The notes: generated by a model not told the origin, from the sequence alone. Numbered from the stretch's first letter, positions 1 through 15,600 are shown. The stretch: DNA of 64,000 nt from Cheilinus undulatus (GCF_018320785.1 NC_054869.1:18114698-18178697), one strand, 5' to 3'. Made by a program: numbers and translations.

Positions 1-643
1 TTATTGGTTTCTTTTGAATATTTGTCGCTATTACTTTTTACATCTGTCGTGTTCGTATTATTATTACTATGTTCTTTCTGCAGTCTATGGTTCATACTTA
101 CCAACCAAACCCAATGTCGTCTTACTTTGAAAGTCTTGAGGCAGTGGAGCCACTTCTCTTTCACTTCCGTGTCACACGACAGGAGCACCGCCGCCGTCAA
201 CGTAAACAGTGGGTTCACCAAGTATTGTTCACATCTGTAAAACCTGCATGTATGACAACGTAACAAACGAAATAGTGACCGGTTAGGTGTTATGAAAGGA
301 AAGCTTCTTAAGCAGTTATAATTCATAACTACATTGTAATGCTGCCCTGTCAAGCTCACGGCTGACGCTAAATTGCACGTAGCTAAATAGCTTACACTGC
401 TAACAGTAAGTTTAAAGTCTAGTCTGTTATGTAGAAAAGTCTCAACTTTCGAGCCAGTGGGCGACCTAATAACTCCACCATAGCCACATCAGCTGATTTA
501 GTTTACTGTCAAATAGCTAGTGTTGGTCGATTGTTTTATACACTTTATAAGTTGCAGGTTATGTGGCTTACAACCTGAATGGCTTGTTTTCTTGAGTCGT
601 GATGTAACTTTAACTATAAAAGATTCATTTCACGTTGTTGCAG
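1..643 (+). promoter_or_regulatory. skic3: skic3 upstream region with probable 5' noncoding exon
   Basis: No coding sequence is recognised here. The coding part of skic3 begins directly after a splice acceptor (ttgttgcag, ending at 643), so at least one noncoding exon must lie upstream. A consensus donor (gtaagt) at 406-411 could close that exon, with transcription starting somewhere in the first 400 bases, but I see no TATA box and cannot fix the start site. The gene that lies upstream in other vertebrates (arsk) is not visible in the window. Confidence 0.45.
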
Positions 644-3600
644 ATGTCTAACAAAGAAGTAAAAACAGCGCTAAAGAGTGCCAGAGAGGCCATTAAAAAC
701 AAAGAGTTTAAAGAAGCTCTAAAACACTGCAAGGTAAAGTACCCCATTCATTTACCGACAACTTCTAGACTTGAATCCCAATTTATATCTGTTTCTCAGG
801 AGCATGGCTACCTACTCTGGAAATGTACTGTACCAGTCACTCAGAGATGTTGTATAGCCCACCGTTCTCTCTTCTTTATGGTTTTAGGCTGTTTTAAAAC
901 TCGAGAAGAACAATTATAATGCATGGGTGTTCATTGGATTGGCTGCCAGTGAGCTGGAGCAGCCGGACCAGGCACAGACAGCTTATAAAAAGGCTGTGGA
1001 GCTGGAGCCTGAGCAGCTACTGGCATGGCAGGTAACGTGGGAAAATGTTGTGGTTACAGATTTACCCGATGTTCACTGTCTTTATATTTTATGGCTTTGC
1101 ACATGACACTGGTAAAAATTCAATTTGTGATGTTATTCCTTGAAACAAACATGTAATTTTAATCTAGATTAGGGTTTTCCAAAGTTGATTGGCCTGCCAC
1201 AGATTTTAAAAACAAAATGAAATATGGCCCACATTAGAACATAAAGCTTGTATTGAATTGTATTGTACTTCTTAGTTTCAGCACAAGGTAGTGCTACAAT
1301 GCAAAATCTGTAAACAAACATTTTGTCAAGAAGAATTTATTGCCATTTTTTGTTAATAAATTGAGGCAACACTGTGAATGGTAAACATGTTGGCAATCAA
1401 ACTAACAGTAACTTGATTTATAGGACCCTGATTTCTTATTTCTTATGGCAGCAAATTGCAGTACCAGAGTGGCATTCCAGGCCAGTGGCAGCCAGGGCTT
1501 ACCAGGACCCCTAGAATCTAATTGGCCTCCCCAAATTCTTCTATAGATTGGCTGATTGCTTTTTCTGCCATTAATCAGCAATTTAAACATAAACAATCAC
1601 CCAGCATATCTTGACCTACATCAAATTTATTTATTTATTTATTTGCTTGTTTTTGTTTGTTTGTTTGTTTTTTGTTTTTGTTTTTGTTTTTGTTTTTCAT
1701 TTTAAGACTTAGGTACATCTTTCGCAAGGAAAGAGTAAAACAAAAATATACAGGGCTATGCAGTTGAGGTAGGAAATCCGAAGAGGGCCTATAATTTAAC
1801 CTGACCATATTATACACCAATCAAAACCATTGTAATAAAGAGAAACAAGCAAGGGAAGATAAACAGAAAAATAAAGAAATATGAACAAAGAAAACTGAAA
1901 AGAACTATTAGCTGGAGGAGTTACCAGGACAACGTGTCTAGAGTATGAATAGGCCTAAATAAATTGCAGCTATATGGGATGTCTGTAGTAACTTTGATAT
2001 TTTCAAGGTGAGGTTTATGCAAGTGGGCCCACCATCCTCATGTTTTTCTGTATCTGTGGCCCTCATTGGAAAAAAGTTTGGACACCCATGATCTAGATCT
2101 TACATACAGTCAGAGGTGGAAAAAGTAGCAGCCAATTTACTTAAGTAAAAGTGTAGTTGCTTTGGTTGAAATTAACTAAAATAGAAGGAAAGGTACTGGT
2201 CTATAAATCTACTCAAGTAAAAGTAAAAATTCAGTCATTTAAAACCACTTAAAGTACTGTGTACCTACTTATGATACACAGGGGGCTTTCACGGTAAAAT
2301 ACAGTGCTGTGAAAAAGTATTTGCCCCCTTTTGATTCCTGATCTTTTTTCCATATTTATCACACTTAAATGTTTCAGATCATCAAACCAATTTTAATATC
2401 TCACAAAGACAATCCAAGTTAATATAGAATGCAGTTTCTAAATATTTGATTTCATTTATTAAGGAGGAAACAATCACAGCACAGCATTGTATGATCTTTC
2501 CTAGATGTGCATGAATCCCCAACCAGGTTGTTTATTATAAAGTGTTACTTAACCAAAGATAAAATGCAACATCTGTTTTGGGATGAATTCTCTTGATTTG
2601 TAATACTGACCATTGTGTGTTGTAAAAGTCAAGCTACTGGACATTTTTTTGTTGATGGCAGAAGAGTGGACCTCCTTGTTTTGGCTTGTTGTGTTTTTTC
2701 AGTGTGTTTTTTTTACTCAGTACTTGACGCTTTTTTACATTTAACGAACTACAGTACTCCCCCAAAATATACTCAATTACAAGTAGCAGTTTAAAAAAGT
2801 ATTTGAAGAAGTACAAGTACACAAGAAAGCTACTCAGTTACAATAATTTGAGTAAATTACCTACTTTTCAGCCCTGCATATGGTATAAATTTGTCACTTC
2901 ATACTGATATTTTATCTCTCTCTTCATGCCTAATGATTATGAATTGTTGTAACTGACACAGTGTTGTGTTTCAGGGCTTGGCAAATCTTTATGAGAAGAC
3001 AGATCAGTGGGATTTCAAAGTTGAGCTACCAAATATCTATCAGAAGCTTGTGGACCTGTATGCAAGGTAATTTTGGATATTTTGTGCTTCAGAATAGCTT
3101 TTTATATCTGATTTGGGATGTTTGTTTATTCTCATAATGTTCTCCATTTACAGCTCTGACAAGACAAAATGTTATGAGATGATCAAAAAACTGTCAGATA
3201 TCTATCAGTCTGACAAAGAGTATGTAAAGGTATGTATTTAAAAGAAAATGAGATGAATGAATGTGTTCACGGTTTTATTATTTTCTCATATATGGATGCA
3301 TTTGTATGTTTGTAGTTGGCAAATGTTTGGCTGCAGCTTCTTCAGCTAAAGGAGGAGGAGGCTGTGGACAAGAAGGAGTTACTGCAGCTTTGGCAACAGA
3401 TGACTCAAGTTCTCTCAGATTGTCTCAAGGAGGGAAATCAGGGAAATGAAATTCAACAGCATGTGAGAATTTTAAAATCTGTATATTTTCTGTTGTTGGG
3501 AGCTCCAGTTTCTCCAGCTGACCTACAGTCATCCTTTTAAAATGACATTTTCATGTCCCCATGCTATGTACTGTTTGAAAGTATATTTTGTTTTATTTTT

Positions 3601-6600
3601 ATTATCAGTTAATCACAGCTTTTGAGAAGGCCATGGTTCTCATGGATCCTGTGCCTGGAGAAGAACACAAGAAGGTCTCAGCTGACTATGTAAAATGTCT
3701 GTCTAATGTAAGTCTAACCCTATCTGATGTCTCTGTCTCAAGCATAGACATTTAAGGACAATCAAACGCTCATGCTTTTCAAAAACTTTTAAACCGTTCA
3801 TATCATCCTCCTTATTGTAGCTCACACAAGAAGAAGCCAAAATGAAGGAAGCTTGTGAGACCATGCTGTCGCTTTACCCTGACCACAGTTATCCACTTGA
3901 GGTCCTTTGTTCTCACTACCTCAGAAAAGGTATGACGATACTGTACATGCATTCAGTAAAGGATAAATTACAGAATGTATTTATGGGTTTACAGATATTC
4001 AACAGGTTTGTTCCTCAAATCTTAAAAAGGAGTGGGTTTTGGGGGAATTTTTGGCCTTTGCAGTTTCCCTGAAGCTTTATATTTATTTGAAGGTGTACTT
4101 GATGAGGATGCTATCAACTGCTTCTCCCGGCTCTTGGGTTTGGACCCAAACAGTGGATTAGGACACTTGGGTCTGGGCACCAAAGCACTGCAAGAAGGAA
4201 GGTATAAGGACGCCATAAAGGACCTCGCGCAAGGTTAGTTTGTGTTGACACTAAACGATTTCTCAAAGCAAAAGGTACATAAAGATCACACTTAAACTCA
4301 ACAACAGTACCTTTAATTTCGTATATTTGTATTCAAAGCCTTTTATTCTTCTCCTTCGTTTTTTATCAGGGTTGAAGAAAAACAGCTCCAGCACAGGATG
4401 GTTGAATCTGGCTGAGGCTCAGCTCAAAACACACAGATACCCAGACTGTGCTTTGTCATGCTCGCAAGGTGAGATTAACCTAATGTTTGTCAGCACATCT
4501 ATCCAGATGACTTTGCTAAAGCAAAAATGACTGATCCAGCTAGTTTAAGGGAGCATCTTCAAACGTTTGCTGGACATAAAACTGAGGGCTTTGTGCACTA
4601 AAAGAAAATATGAAGAATATCTGTCAAAGGGATGCTGCCTTTTCGCCAAAGCACATGATAAACCTGCAGGTATTTTTGTTTCTCTTAGGACTGACAGTGT
4701 GTGAAGCTGAAGACGAAGAGCTGAGAGTCAAACTGCTCCGACTGAAACTAGAGGCTTTAGTCAGGAGTGGAGGAGAGAAGGCTGCAGATCAAGTTTTGGA
4801 GACATTTTCACAAGTAACATGCTTGACTTATAATCTATTTTCCTTCAGCATGCCATATGTAGAATAGTGTTTGATTTGCTTTTTGCATGATTAAAGTGTT
4901 TAGTGTGTAAAGTGTTTATGCATTCTGGGTTAAGTGTGTCGATATTATGCCATTATAACTGTTGAGGTATATGTGTTTTCTTGTGTCAGGTCTATGCTTA
5001 TCTGTTTTTGTTATGTGTTTTCTTTAGATCCCAGATGCTGGAAAAGACTTGGGTCTTCTTGCCCTGAAAGGACGTGCCTACCTAAACAAGGGACAAGTTG
5101 ATCAAGCACTTAAGGTTGGAAAAACCCTTTATTTACAGAATTTTTCTTTTAAAGTGTAAGAAACATTACCATATGAAATACAATATGTCAGTAAAAATAT
5201 TCACTTAATGTGCAGCTAATGCAAGCATGAATATTTAAAACCAGAACAGCTTGAAATATCCTTTTTGTGCATAAAGAAAAAAAAAAGCAAATGATCCCTT
5301 GTGTTAAACAAAAGCTGCATTGATCTAAAGTAAACTTTTCTATCTACTGTAGGAGTCATCCAATCTGCTGGCCTCTAACCCTGATCTGGCTCAGGGTTTG
5401 GTGTTAAAAGGACTGGTGCAGTTGGCTCAGGGAGAGCAGCAGCTGGCAGAGGAGAGGTAAAACTGTGTACCCCTTTTTGTATGCATGTCTATCAGTAATC
5501 TGTGGCATTTTATGCCCTTAAACCTCACAATTGCTTTGTGCAGCAAAAAGGTAATTCTCTCCTTTTTTAATTTTTCTCTTTTGCTTTTGTGTTGTTTAGT
5601 TTTCTTAGGGCAGCTAGCCAGAGCTCTGACAGCGGGGAGTGCTACTTTTTGCTGGGTAAACTGTACTGGGACATGGGAGAAGAAACTCGCAAAGACCGGA
5701 CTAAAGCTCATACTCATTTCCTCAAGGTAAGTTTAATGTCTGGATGCAATTTTGTAGGTATAAAGAGGCATTTCACTTTAAATGCATTTCAATATCTCTT
5801 CATTGATGGTCTAGTCTATGCAAAGTAAGTGTTAATTGAAGTGATTTTTATTGCATGAAATCAAGCACAGCACGGTATCTTATTATTAAAACTTTTTTTT
5901 TTTTTTGCTTCAGGCTGCAAAATTGGACCCACACCTGGGTTGTGTGTTCCGCTACCTTGGTCATTATTACCGAGAAGTTGCGAGTGATCCAGGCCGGGCA
6001 CGAGGCTGCTATAAGAAAGCCTTTGAGTTGGACAACAATGATGCTGAGTCTGGAGCTGCCTCAGTGGATCTCTGTATGGAGCAGGATGATATGGTAACTC
6101 CCAACAGCCTGGACATTAATGTGAAGTTTTACCACTTTGTCATATGTAAATACAGTACTGTGCAGAACTTCCAGGTGTGTTTGGGCCCAAAACTGAGGCT
6201 GAATTAAGGCATAAATGTGGCAAGTAAGCTGCCTGAGAGCACCATCGGCCAGGAAGAAGGATTGACACAACCCTAGTCATTCTCTGGATGTCTTTGTATA
6301 TTACCATAGGCCCTGGAAAATAATCTGTTGATAAAATAACAAAGTCATCACTCTTAGAATGCAGTATGGGGTGGAAGTGGAAATAGCTTCTTTAAAATGT
6401 GTTACAGTAAATTAAGTTGTTGTCCAGTTTCAGTAACAATGTATTATGGTACAAATTCGCATGACAACCAAGACTTGCCCCAAGGCACACTAGTGGTCTA
6501 GGGTACTGTCTGGGTGGGTAGTTATGGTAGTCACAGGCCCCTGGTCGTGCTGTGAGTGACTCAAGGACCCTGTGTCCCCTCTTCAGCCTTGAGTTATTGC

Positions 6601-9600
6601 ACATCAGGTCCTGTGATGAATCCTTAGCATCCTACATGCCTAAAACTTATGCATATGACTGTATATTTTATAATAGTTCCTCACTTCTGATGCTCCCCCT
6701 CCACTTCCCACTTTTCATGTCTTTCTTTTTTTTATTCTTTGGCTTTTCCACCTTAATTCTTTAGGACACGGCCTTGGCAACACTTCAGTCTGTAATTGAG
6801 AAAGCCACTCCAGGCTCTGCTAAATGGGCTTGGATGAGACGAGGTCTTTACCACCTGAAGATTGGAGAGCATCAACTGGCGATAGCGGAGTAAGAGATTT
6901 TAAACTTATACATTAGGATATGTAATCTCTCTAATTTTCTCCATTATCAAAGGTATTTTAAGTGTAAGAGCCTCATTGACCATTATTTTATCTCTAGTCT
7001 TCAGGCTGCTCTGAGAGCAGACCCAGATGACTGGGTGTGTTGGGAATGTCTAGGTGAAGCCTACTTAAACCGTCGAAGCTTCACGGCAGCCTTGAAGGCT
7101 TTTGGTAAAGCCCATCAGCTTCAGCCCTCCTCAATCTACAGCGTGTACCAGGCTGCTGCTATCAAACAAACTCTGGGGAAGTTCAAGGAGGCAGTGGCAG
7201 AGTACCTGCAGATCACAGCGCAGCAGGACTATGTTCCTGCTCTTAAAGGTTGATGTTTCTATCATTTTTCTTCTTTTAATTTGAAATGTATGCATCCCTG
7301 GTTTAATTATCTGTACTTGTGGATTTAATCTGATTTGCATGTCTGTTGTTCAGGTCTTGGGGAATGCCAGCTTTCTCTTGCAAAAAGTCTAATGGAGGAC
7401 TGCAGAGATGGGGGAGCCATTGACCTCATTCAGCAAGCAATACACAACCTTTTTAGGTATTAAGTCATTTTTAAGGTAGAAATTTTATGTCTTAATCTAG
7501 ATGTTTGGAAATAAAAAGGGGTAATATGTAAGACTGTTACACCTGCTAATAGTTTTTGTAAATAAGTGTTAAAATTCTCACTTTTTTGGAATGATCAATA
7601 TTATCAAAAGGCACCACAGCTTAAAAACACAACAGATCAATGGCCATATTTTAAGCCAAAGCCGCTGTGAGTGACAAAAAGCAGTTTTATTTATCCTTTT
7701 GAAGGCTGATAAAGATGTAAAACTCACATTTGTGTCTATGACAGAGAGCAGTTTATACGGCGTGCAGGGGTTATCTGGCAATTTATGGTCTTTAAAAAAG
7801 AATGAATACAAACTTCTGTAACTGAGTTTTCAATTTGTACCTGTGGTATCGGAAAAAGGGATGATGTGTTTTATTTTTACTAGTATCAATACCAAAGTTT
7901 AAAATACTGGTTCCCATTTGTCTGTGACTCATTTCACTGCAATATCACACAGACTGTATACCTGATTTCATCCATGATTCTGTGTTCATCAGAGCTGTGA
8001 CTCTGCGCCCGGACCTGTCCTGTCTGTGGAAGCTGCTGGGAGATGCCTGCACAGCAGTCAGCACTGTGTCACCAAACAGAGTCCAGGTCCAAGTGCCCTC
8101 CCAGCTGGCTGGTTTGGACTCCAACGCTCAGAGTCACATGCTGAACCAGACTCAGACACTGAAGGTCGGCGAGAGGTATGATCACAAATCAAGATTTTCT
8201 GGATTACCTATGCCTTTTATTATCATTCATATCACACCAAAATAACTTCATGTGAAGACCCATAAATGCATAAAGATCTCTCCTTCCCCTGAAATTTTGA
8301 TTTAAGTGCATGTTTTTGTCTGCAGATGTTATGCCAGAGCTTTGAAGCTGATGTCTGAAGTCCCCAGCCTTTGGTACGACCTAGGACTTAACTACTACCA
8401 CCAGTCCAACCTGCCTGTTAGCACTGGGGATGACCAGAACTCCCCATCTCTGCTTTTAGAGAAAGCCCAGCAGGTAATTTATAGACTCCTTAAGCACAGC
8501 AATTAAGCTATGCTTGCTTTTAGAGGTGGTCTTTAAAGATATTTTCTCTCTCTTCTAGTGTTTAAAAAAAGCCATCATGATGGACAGTGAGAATTATAGC
8601 TACTGGAATGCATTGGGAGTGATATCCATGAGTAAAGGTAATTTTATGTCCCTTTTGTGAAAAGTAGTGGTATAAGTAGAAGCCTGCTGAAAAGATTAAT
8701 TTGCTGGTCAATGTGAATGTGAGCCATCTGGGTTCTATTGGCGGAAAAAATATGTTTGTGCTTAAGTGCAGCTTCACCTGCAGCTTCTAGTTGGAATAAT
8801 TTATTCTCTAATGCTCTGCCCCAAAACAATGTACACAAAGAACTGCTTAATATTTCATTGAATTTTGACTGATTCATGTAAACTGCAGACATTGTATCAA
8901 GTTGATACAAAGTCTAAAAGCTTAAATCTTTGTTAAACAAGCCTTGTAACTACTGTCCAACCAGGGCTGGCACCTAATGCAACAAGCAATGACTCTATCT
9001 AACATTTTTATTGCATAGCCATTGAAATATGAGTCAGTACAGCTGCTAGTATTTAATAAAAACTTGAGTCTAAATCAGTGTTGAATATCAATACTTTCAA
9101 AAGTAAACCATTGCAGTTACTGAGAAAAGTTACTTGTTATGTCACTGCATTACATATTAAAAGAAGGAATACTTTAGAGTACTTTTGCGATAAAAGAAAT
9201 CAAACTCTTTAACTAGTACCAAATGTTAGTTTAATGATTTGACTCTGCTGTCATTCTGCAGCCTACTTAACTGCCCAAAATGTGTAACTCTGCAGCCTGT
9301 TAACAGAATAGCAGACATGATCATCTTTTAAGGTTCTTTAATGTGCTCAGAGCAGAACAACAAACTGGGCAGAGTTATACCGTATTGCACACAGGCTGTG
9401 TGAAATGCTGAAATGAACAAGACAACAGGAGCTTTTGAACTTAAACTGTGCTATGGTCTTGTTCTTGTCTTTAAATAAAAAAATTCAACACAATGGGGAC
9501 AATTCCACATCTGAATAGTATTCTTAATCCCAGTGTTTCCCAACCTTTTTTTTCTGGTGGCCCACTTTTTCAAAGGTACAAGCCAATTTTGTTTTTCACA

Positions 9601-12600
9601 CTTTATTCTTATCAAGCATGTCTTCTGCACCGTACTTGGCTGGTTGGTTGAGCTGATGGCCGGTGCTAGCTTAGATAACGTTAATGTTGAGCTCATATTG
9701 GCTCCGACGTTGTCCACAAAATGCTTGTTTGATGTGCATCAAATAAATGAAATTAATGCAGTAATAACTTTTTTGTCACATCAGGCGTTCAAAACTATGC
9801 TCTTGCTCAGCATTGCTTCATCAAGTCCACACAGGTTGAGTCAAACGTAAGTACTGCATATTTTTTAGGTCATTTTCTTACAAAATATTTTTGAAGTCAG
9901 TGCTGACTTTTTTTTTATTCAATCACAGAATGTTGTGGCTTGGACCAACCTTGGTACCCTTTACTTGAAGAAGGATAATATAGAGGTTTGTGTGTGTTTT
10001 TTATATTTCTTAGTAGTAATCATGTAGACTCACATTTCTCTCACAAAATTGTGGTCTCTTTTTTGTAGCTTGCACATGAAGCCTTTAAGATCGCCCAGTC
10101 ACTGGAGCCGCTTTATGTTAACTGCTGGATCGGACAGGTACAATGGCATCATTAGGAAGAGGCTGATTTTACATGTGAAAATAATAAACATACTTTATAT
10201 GAAAACATGGGTGATGCAGAGTCTGGCAAAATCCAACAGCTTAACCAACAAAGAAATGGATGATTAACACTAATTCCCTTTCTAGCTATTGCTCTGTGTT
10301 TTTACACTGGTAAAGCAAATAGATGACATGAAATGTGGGTGTGGAGCATATTTGAATAAAAAACACAAGTCATGATGAGACCATACAAAAATCACAATGG
10401 TAGTATTGACCGAGCATGAAGCTTTTTTTTGTCTTTGTGTTTAAATGATAGTTTTGTCTTCTTGTCCTCCTCCCAGGCACTGATAGCAGAGCGAGTGGGA
10501 AGCTATGACACCATGGATCTTTTCAGGCACACCACCGAACTCAGCACACATGTGGGTGACCAGGGTGATTGTTGTATTACCCAGTAATTAACCAGACAAT
10601 AAGAGCTTAGTCTGTGTTTTAGCTTTCACTTCCACCCTGATCCATTTTCAGCTAAGAGCCTTTTACTACCTGTAGACAGTTGGAGAAGATGTGATGGAAA
10701 ATATGTTCATTTTTCTCTCCTTTTCTCCCTCTTAATTTACATTTCCACCTGCATTTCCCCTGCAGATGGAGGGAGTGAAAGGTTATGCCTACTGGGTTTG
10801 TTCCACTCTTTTGGATAAGAGCAACAGAGACTCTGAACTGTACCGCTACAACATCGTCCAGATGAACGCCATCTCCGCTGCTCAGGTGGCTCTCTGCAAG
10901 TACACAGGTGCAGCTTCTGTTTAAGTGTTTATGCTCTTGTCAGATTAGCTTACCTCTTGGTAATATGTGGATCATTAAAGAGGATTTATAAGGTCAAGTT
11001 TCTCTTGCATCTCTCTCAGAGAGGATCCAGTCTGACCCTGTTGCCTTTATTATGCTTGGCTACCTGAATGAGCATCTTCAGCTGAAGAGACAAGCTCTAC
11101 AGGCTTACCAAAGGTGACAAATGATGGGCTTGTATTTCATCTTTAAGAAATCCTATGGAACACATCATGTCAAGGGTTCAGCTTTCTGATTCTTGACCAT
11201 CCTTCTTTAGAGCTGTTGAGCTGCTTCAGTCCAAGTCCTCCACAGAAGAGCTGGCTTTCGCTCTGTGCAGCTATGGTCGTGCTTTATGGTAACAACAAGC
11301 TGTTGCTTTACTTTGCACTTAGACAAGAGTTAACAAATACTCAATTTTTCATGTCTCACTGTCTTGATTGCAGCATGTCAGGCCAGTGGGAGGAGGCGGT
11401 GAGTGTTTTTAACTCCACTCCCCTGCAGGAGCTCAGTGATCTGGTTGGTCTGGCTCTGGCCTACTGCAAGGCAGGACTCATCTCAGAGAGCATCAATGGT
11501 GAAGATTGGGGGCATATGAATAATAAACACTGTGTATGTATTCTTATTACATGGTTTCTGTAAGTTACCTGTTTTTTGATATATATTTTAGCCTATGAAC
11601 GTGCCTTGAGCGTGGCTTCCAGTGAGAAGGAGAAGGCTTACATATTGACAGCTTTGGCAATGCTTCAGCACCAGCAGGGTAACCTGGACTCAGCTAAGAC
11701 TCTACTATTTAAATGGTGAGTTATCAGTATTACCTGGGTTGTATCAGTGAAATCTTAATGTAAATTTTATCGCAGAAAAAAAAAACATTTCTGTCATAAT
11801 TTGGGTCTTGATAGCCTTGCGCCAGCCTTTTCAGTTGGAGGCCCTAGCGCCCCTAAGATTGTTTTAAGTGGCCCTTGGAGTATGCAGTTTACACTTAAAG
11901 ATGATCTACATATGTTCTTGTTAAGAAATAATGTGAGTTTGTTATGTTTGAATGATCACTGGTCACATTTTTTACCAAGTTTTTTGTCCCACCTTACAGT
12001 ATTATCTCTATTTAAACATCTCCTTTCATTCTTGTCTGATATGCTAAATTTGATACCATTTGGCTCTGATTTTTGCTGCAAGAAGACTTTGAAGCAGGCC
12101 TCATGCTGAGAGCTAAGACATAGCAGCTTTTTTTTGGCTTGTACAGAACAATAGAGAGTTTAATCAGCATCACTACTTGGAGCATGAAATTAGGGAAAAG
12201 CCATTTACAACTGCAAAGACTGTAAAGGTGTGTACAATTGCATCAATTGAAAAGGTTGTTATGGATAAGAAAACCCCAAACACTTTAATATTACATGTAC
12301 TGCATGTCATATATTCTCTTAGGCCCTTCATATGGGATCCTTTTTCAGGAATTACAAACTGATTCAATAGCTCTGGCCTTGTGGTCAGGTCAAGCCCCAC
12401 GCACAGAGGCTATAGTCCTTAAATAAGATGGCCTAGGCTCATGTCTGACATATGGCTCCCTCCTGCATGTCATTCCTCAGTGTCTTGCCCTGATTTTCTA
12501 CAGTATCCGCTGTCCTATCCTGTCCATGGAAAGGCAACCCCCCTGCAAATAATAACAATGTATATTACTGAATTCTGTCACATGTTAAAGTTTGGCTCAA

Positions 12601-15600
12601 GGATTAGGTCAAATTTTATATTAAACCTTCCTCACAAATATTTCTCACACAAGAACCACTAAATATATATGAAATCAGGAGCAAAAGCGCACAATGTGTA
12701 TAAGATAACAATGTATATGAGATATGTGATGTAACAATATGCTGACAAAATCTAAGGCTACTTGGATGAAACCCCAAGGACAAGTTTATTTAAGTAAGAT
12801 TCCTGCAAAAAACAACTTAATTTGAAGTCAGCCTAAATGGTCAGAGTTGTAAAGTGCTTAACAAATTTATTAGACCACCTGTCATATTTGTCTCAGAGAC
12901 CATCCAGCATCATGAAGTGCTTAATGCAGACTCTTTCATTTTCAGTGAGCTCTCCACGTTTTACCATTTTGAACAGGAATGAGGAATTTCAAACTGAATT
13001 CACCCAAATTTGAGCCGGCTCACTGGGCCTCTCTGAGAAGTCAGAAATTAATCAAGCATAACATTCAACCACTAAAACTAATTTTTCTGTTCAGGAATGC
13101 AAGTAAATAACTATAATTTGACATATTAATCAAGAAATATTAATGTGCTTTACTATTTTTTCAGTTTTTTTGTAAATCAGTAAATTTGAAAATTCATGGA
13201 TAACAATAATAATTATATTTTAGCATTAAAAATATCATTTGGGTTAAAGAGCTTCTACATATTGGTGTATTAACCATTGCAGAAACATAAAAACTGATTT
13301 TGGTAATTACCAGTGCTGTTAATTTAGGGCAGCTGGGGCATAAACCTTACTTGGATTAGGGTCAGGGTGGTCTAATAAATTTGTTAAGCACGTGCTAGTG
13401 GCAAGTGGAAGTCTCTTCATGCCTACAAATGTTCACCCATATAGTAAAATCAGTTAAATGGAGGAGGCACAATTGAGTAATTTTGTCAGTTTTCTTCAAA
13501 TGACCCAATAATTATCACGCTTTTGGCAGGCCTGATGCATGCAAAAGTTTGTCAGTTTAAGGGCACGGTAAAGCTGGCAAATTCATTTTGACAATGACAA
13601 AATAGTAGTTCCTTTGATTTCAACAGGGTCCTTACATCATGTTTGGGCTCAAATGAAAAGGATTTGTAAACATGGTAATTTTGGGGACCTAAAGATATTT
13701 TATGACAGCAGACTGGCAACTATGAGCTGCAAGAGCATTGCAAGACCATGAAATCGTTCCAAGGAACATCTGCCACAGCAAAAATAGCTGTCAGTGCACT
13801 AAATGGTGATGATTAATGATAATACTTGTTCCTGCTTTCTGTCTCCACAGCTCAGTGTTAAAGGAGCCCATCTCAGAGTCTCTGCTGTGTTTATGTGCCC
13901 TGGGACTGGTGCACAGTGATGCAACATTGGCTGCTGCTGCCCTGTCTGAGCTACTGAAGCAAGGATCAGCCTCTGGGGACGTTACTGAGCAGCGATGTCT
14001 TCTCACCTGCACTTTACTGGCTCTACAGGGCAACTACAGTGCAGTGCAGAGAGAGGCTTCCAGAGCTGTGCACAGGTAGACTACTAGTTTCAATCCCAAG
14101 AGTTTACTGCTAATGTACTTTAACATTGAATCTTATTTTGATTTTTTTGTGTGAGGAAATGCATCCACTTAGATGAGGCATACACATAAGATCTTTTTCT
14201 GTCTTACAGAAACCCTGGAAACCCATCTCTGTGGGCCTTGCTGTCCAGACTGGTACCACAATATCACCCCAAGAAGGCAAATGTAAGCCTTCGTTTAAAC
14301 ACAGACATTACAAATGTTCACAGCACAAAACAGGGAATCTATCATATTTATTTATTTAGCAGCCTCATCCACTTTTGCAGCAATGCTGCTGGACTGTTAG
14401 TAGATTTCAGGGTGTTCTTCTGTGTCTTTCAGGGCGGAGCCATGGCGGGTCAGGTCGCCTGTCTCTCCAGTATGACCCAAGGAAAGGTAAAAACAGTAAC
14501 TGTTTATTAGGTGCAATTTTTTGTGTTTATTTATTTGTTGTGTGCCAAATTTCTACACTATTTCCTTCAATATATAGTACTTTGACTATTGGCTCCAATA
14601 TCTTTTCCTCAGTATCTACTTATTTAACTTCACTGTTTTCACTTGTGCTCCTGCAGAGGGCATTGTTGTATAGTGGGGTGAACCAGCTGGCTAATGGAAG
14701 ACACTCTGGAGAGGACAGTCACAGAAACGCCCTGAAAACAATGCAGAGAGCTGTGCTGCTCTGTCCAGGTATAAAAACGCACAAAGACACACATTGAAAC
14801 TCTCACTAAAAGACTCATCCCCCTCATAAAATCACACTTTTTGAAAACAGAAAGACAACAAGTATGTTATCTTATACCTCGCATTAAATTAAGAAATGTG
14901 AAATGTTTTGGGATCCAAGTCTCATCTCTTCTCTAACATTTCAGATGATCCAGCCACATGGGCCGGATTAATGGCTGCCTGTCACACAGAAAACACCTCC
15001 TGTTATCTCTCTGGCTCTGCTCCTAGCAGACAAGGACTTGAACAAACCCTCATGTCAGTGGTTTCTGAGAAAGGTGAGTGCATCAATCTGTGTATGTTTG
15101 CTGTTATTTTAATGCTAAATGTGAATTTGAGTGATTGACTGATACCTTTCGTTATCACAGTGCGTAATGTTGAGGAGATTCAGCGCCCTCTAGCCCAGAC
15201 TCTTGAAGGCTGGGTATTACAACAGGCAGTGACTGGTCTCACATTTGGGGGACAGCTGGAGCAGGCTGAAGCCCTCTGCTCTCAGGTACAATATCATCAA
15301 ACATATTTTCACAAAAAGTCTCAGACTTTTGTGTATATTGGTTCTTTTACACTCTACTTTGCATTTTATTTGACTTCATGTTTCATATTGGAAGTTTGAA
15401 ATGCTAATTTAATGCTGCACTGCTGTGTTTGAGATCTTCAAATTATCATAATGGGAATTACATGTGTAATTTGAACTTCAGAAACAACATTTCATGAAAA
15501 TCAAGCCATATTAAAAGATTAGAACAACATACTTGATAGGTCAGTGGCCTCAAAAAGCTAAGTCGTTATTACAATAATTACCCCCTGACAATAGAACCCA

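Noticed and set aside
14375-14797. 140-codon frame spanning skic3 exons 32-33
   Set aside because: It reads through introns in a frame that differs from the SKIC3 reading in part; the spliced exons explain the coding signal.
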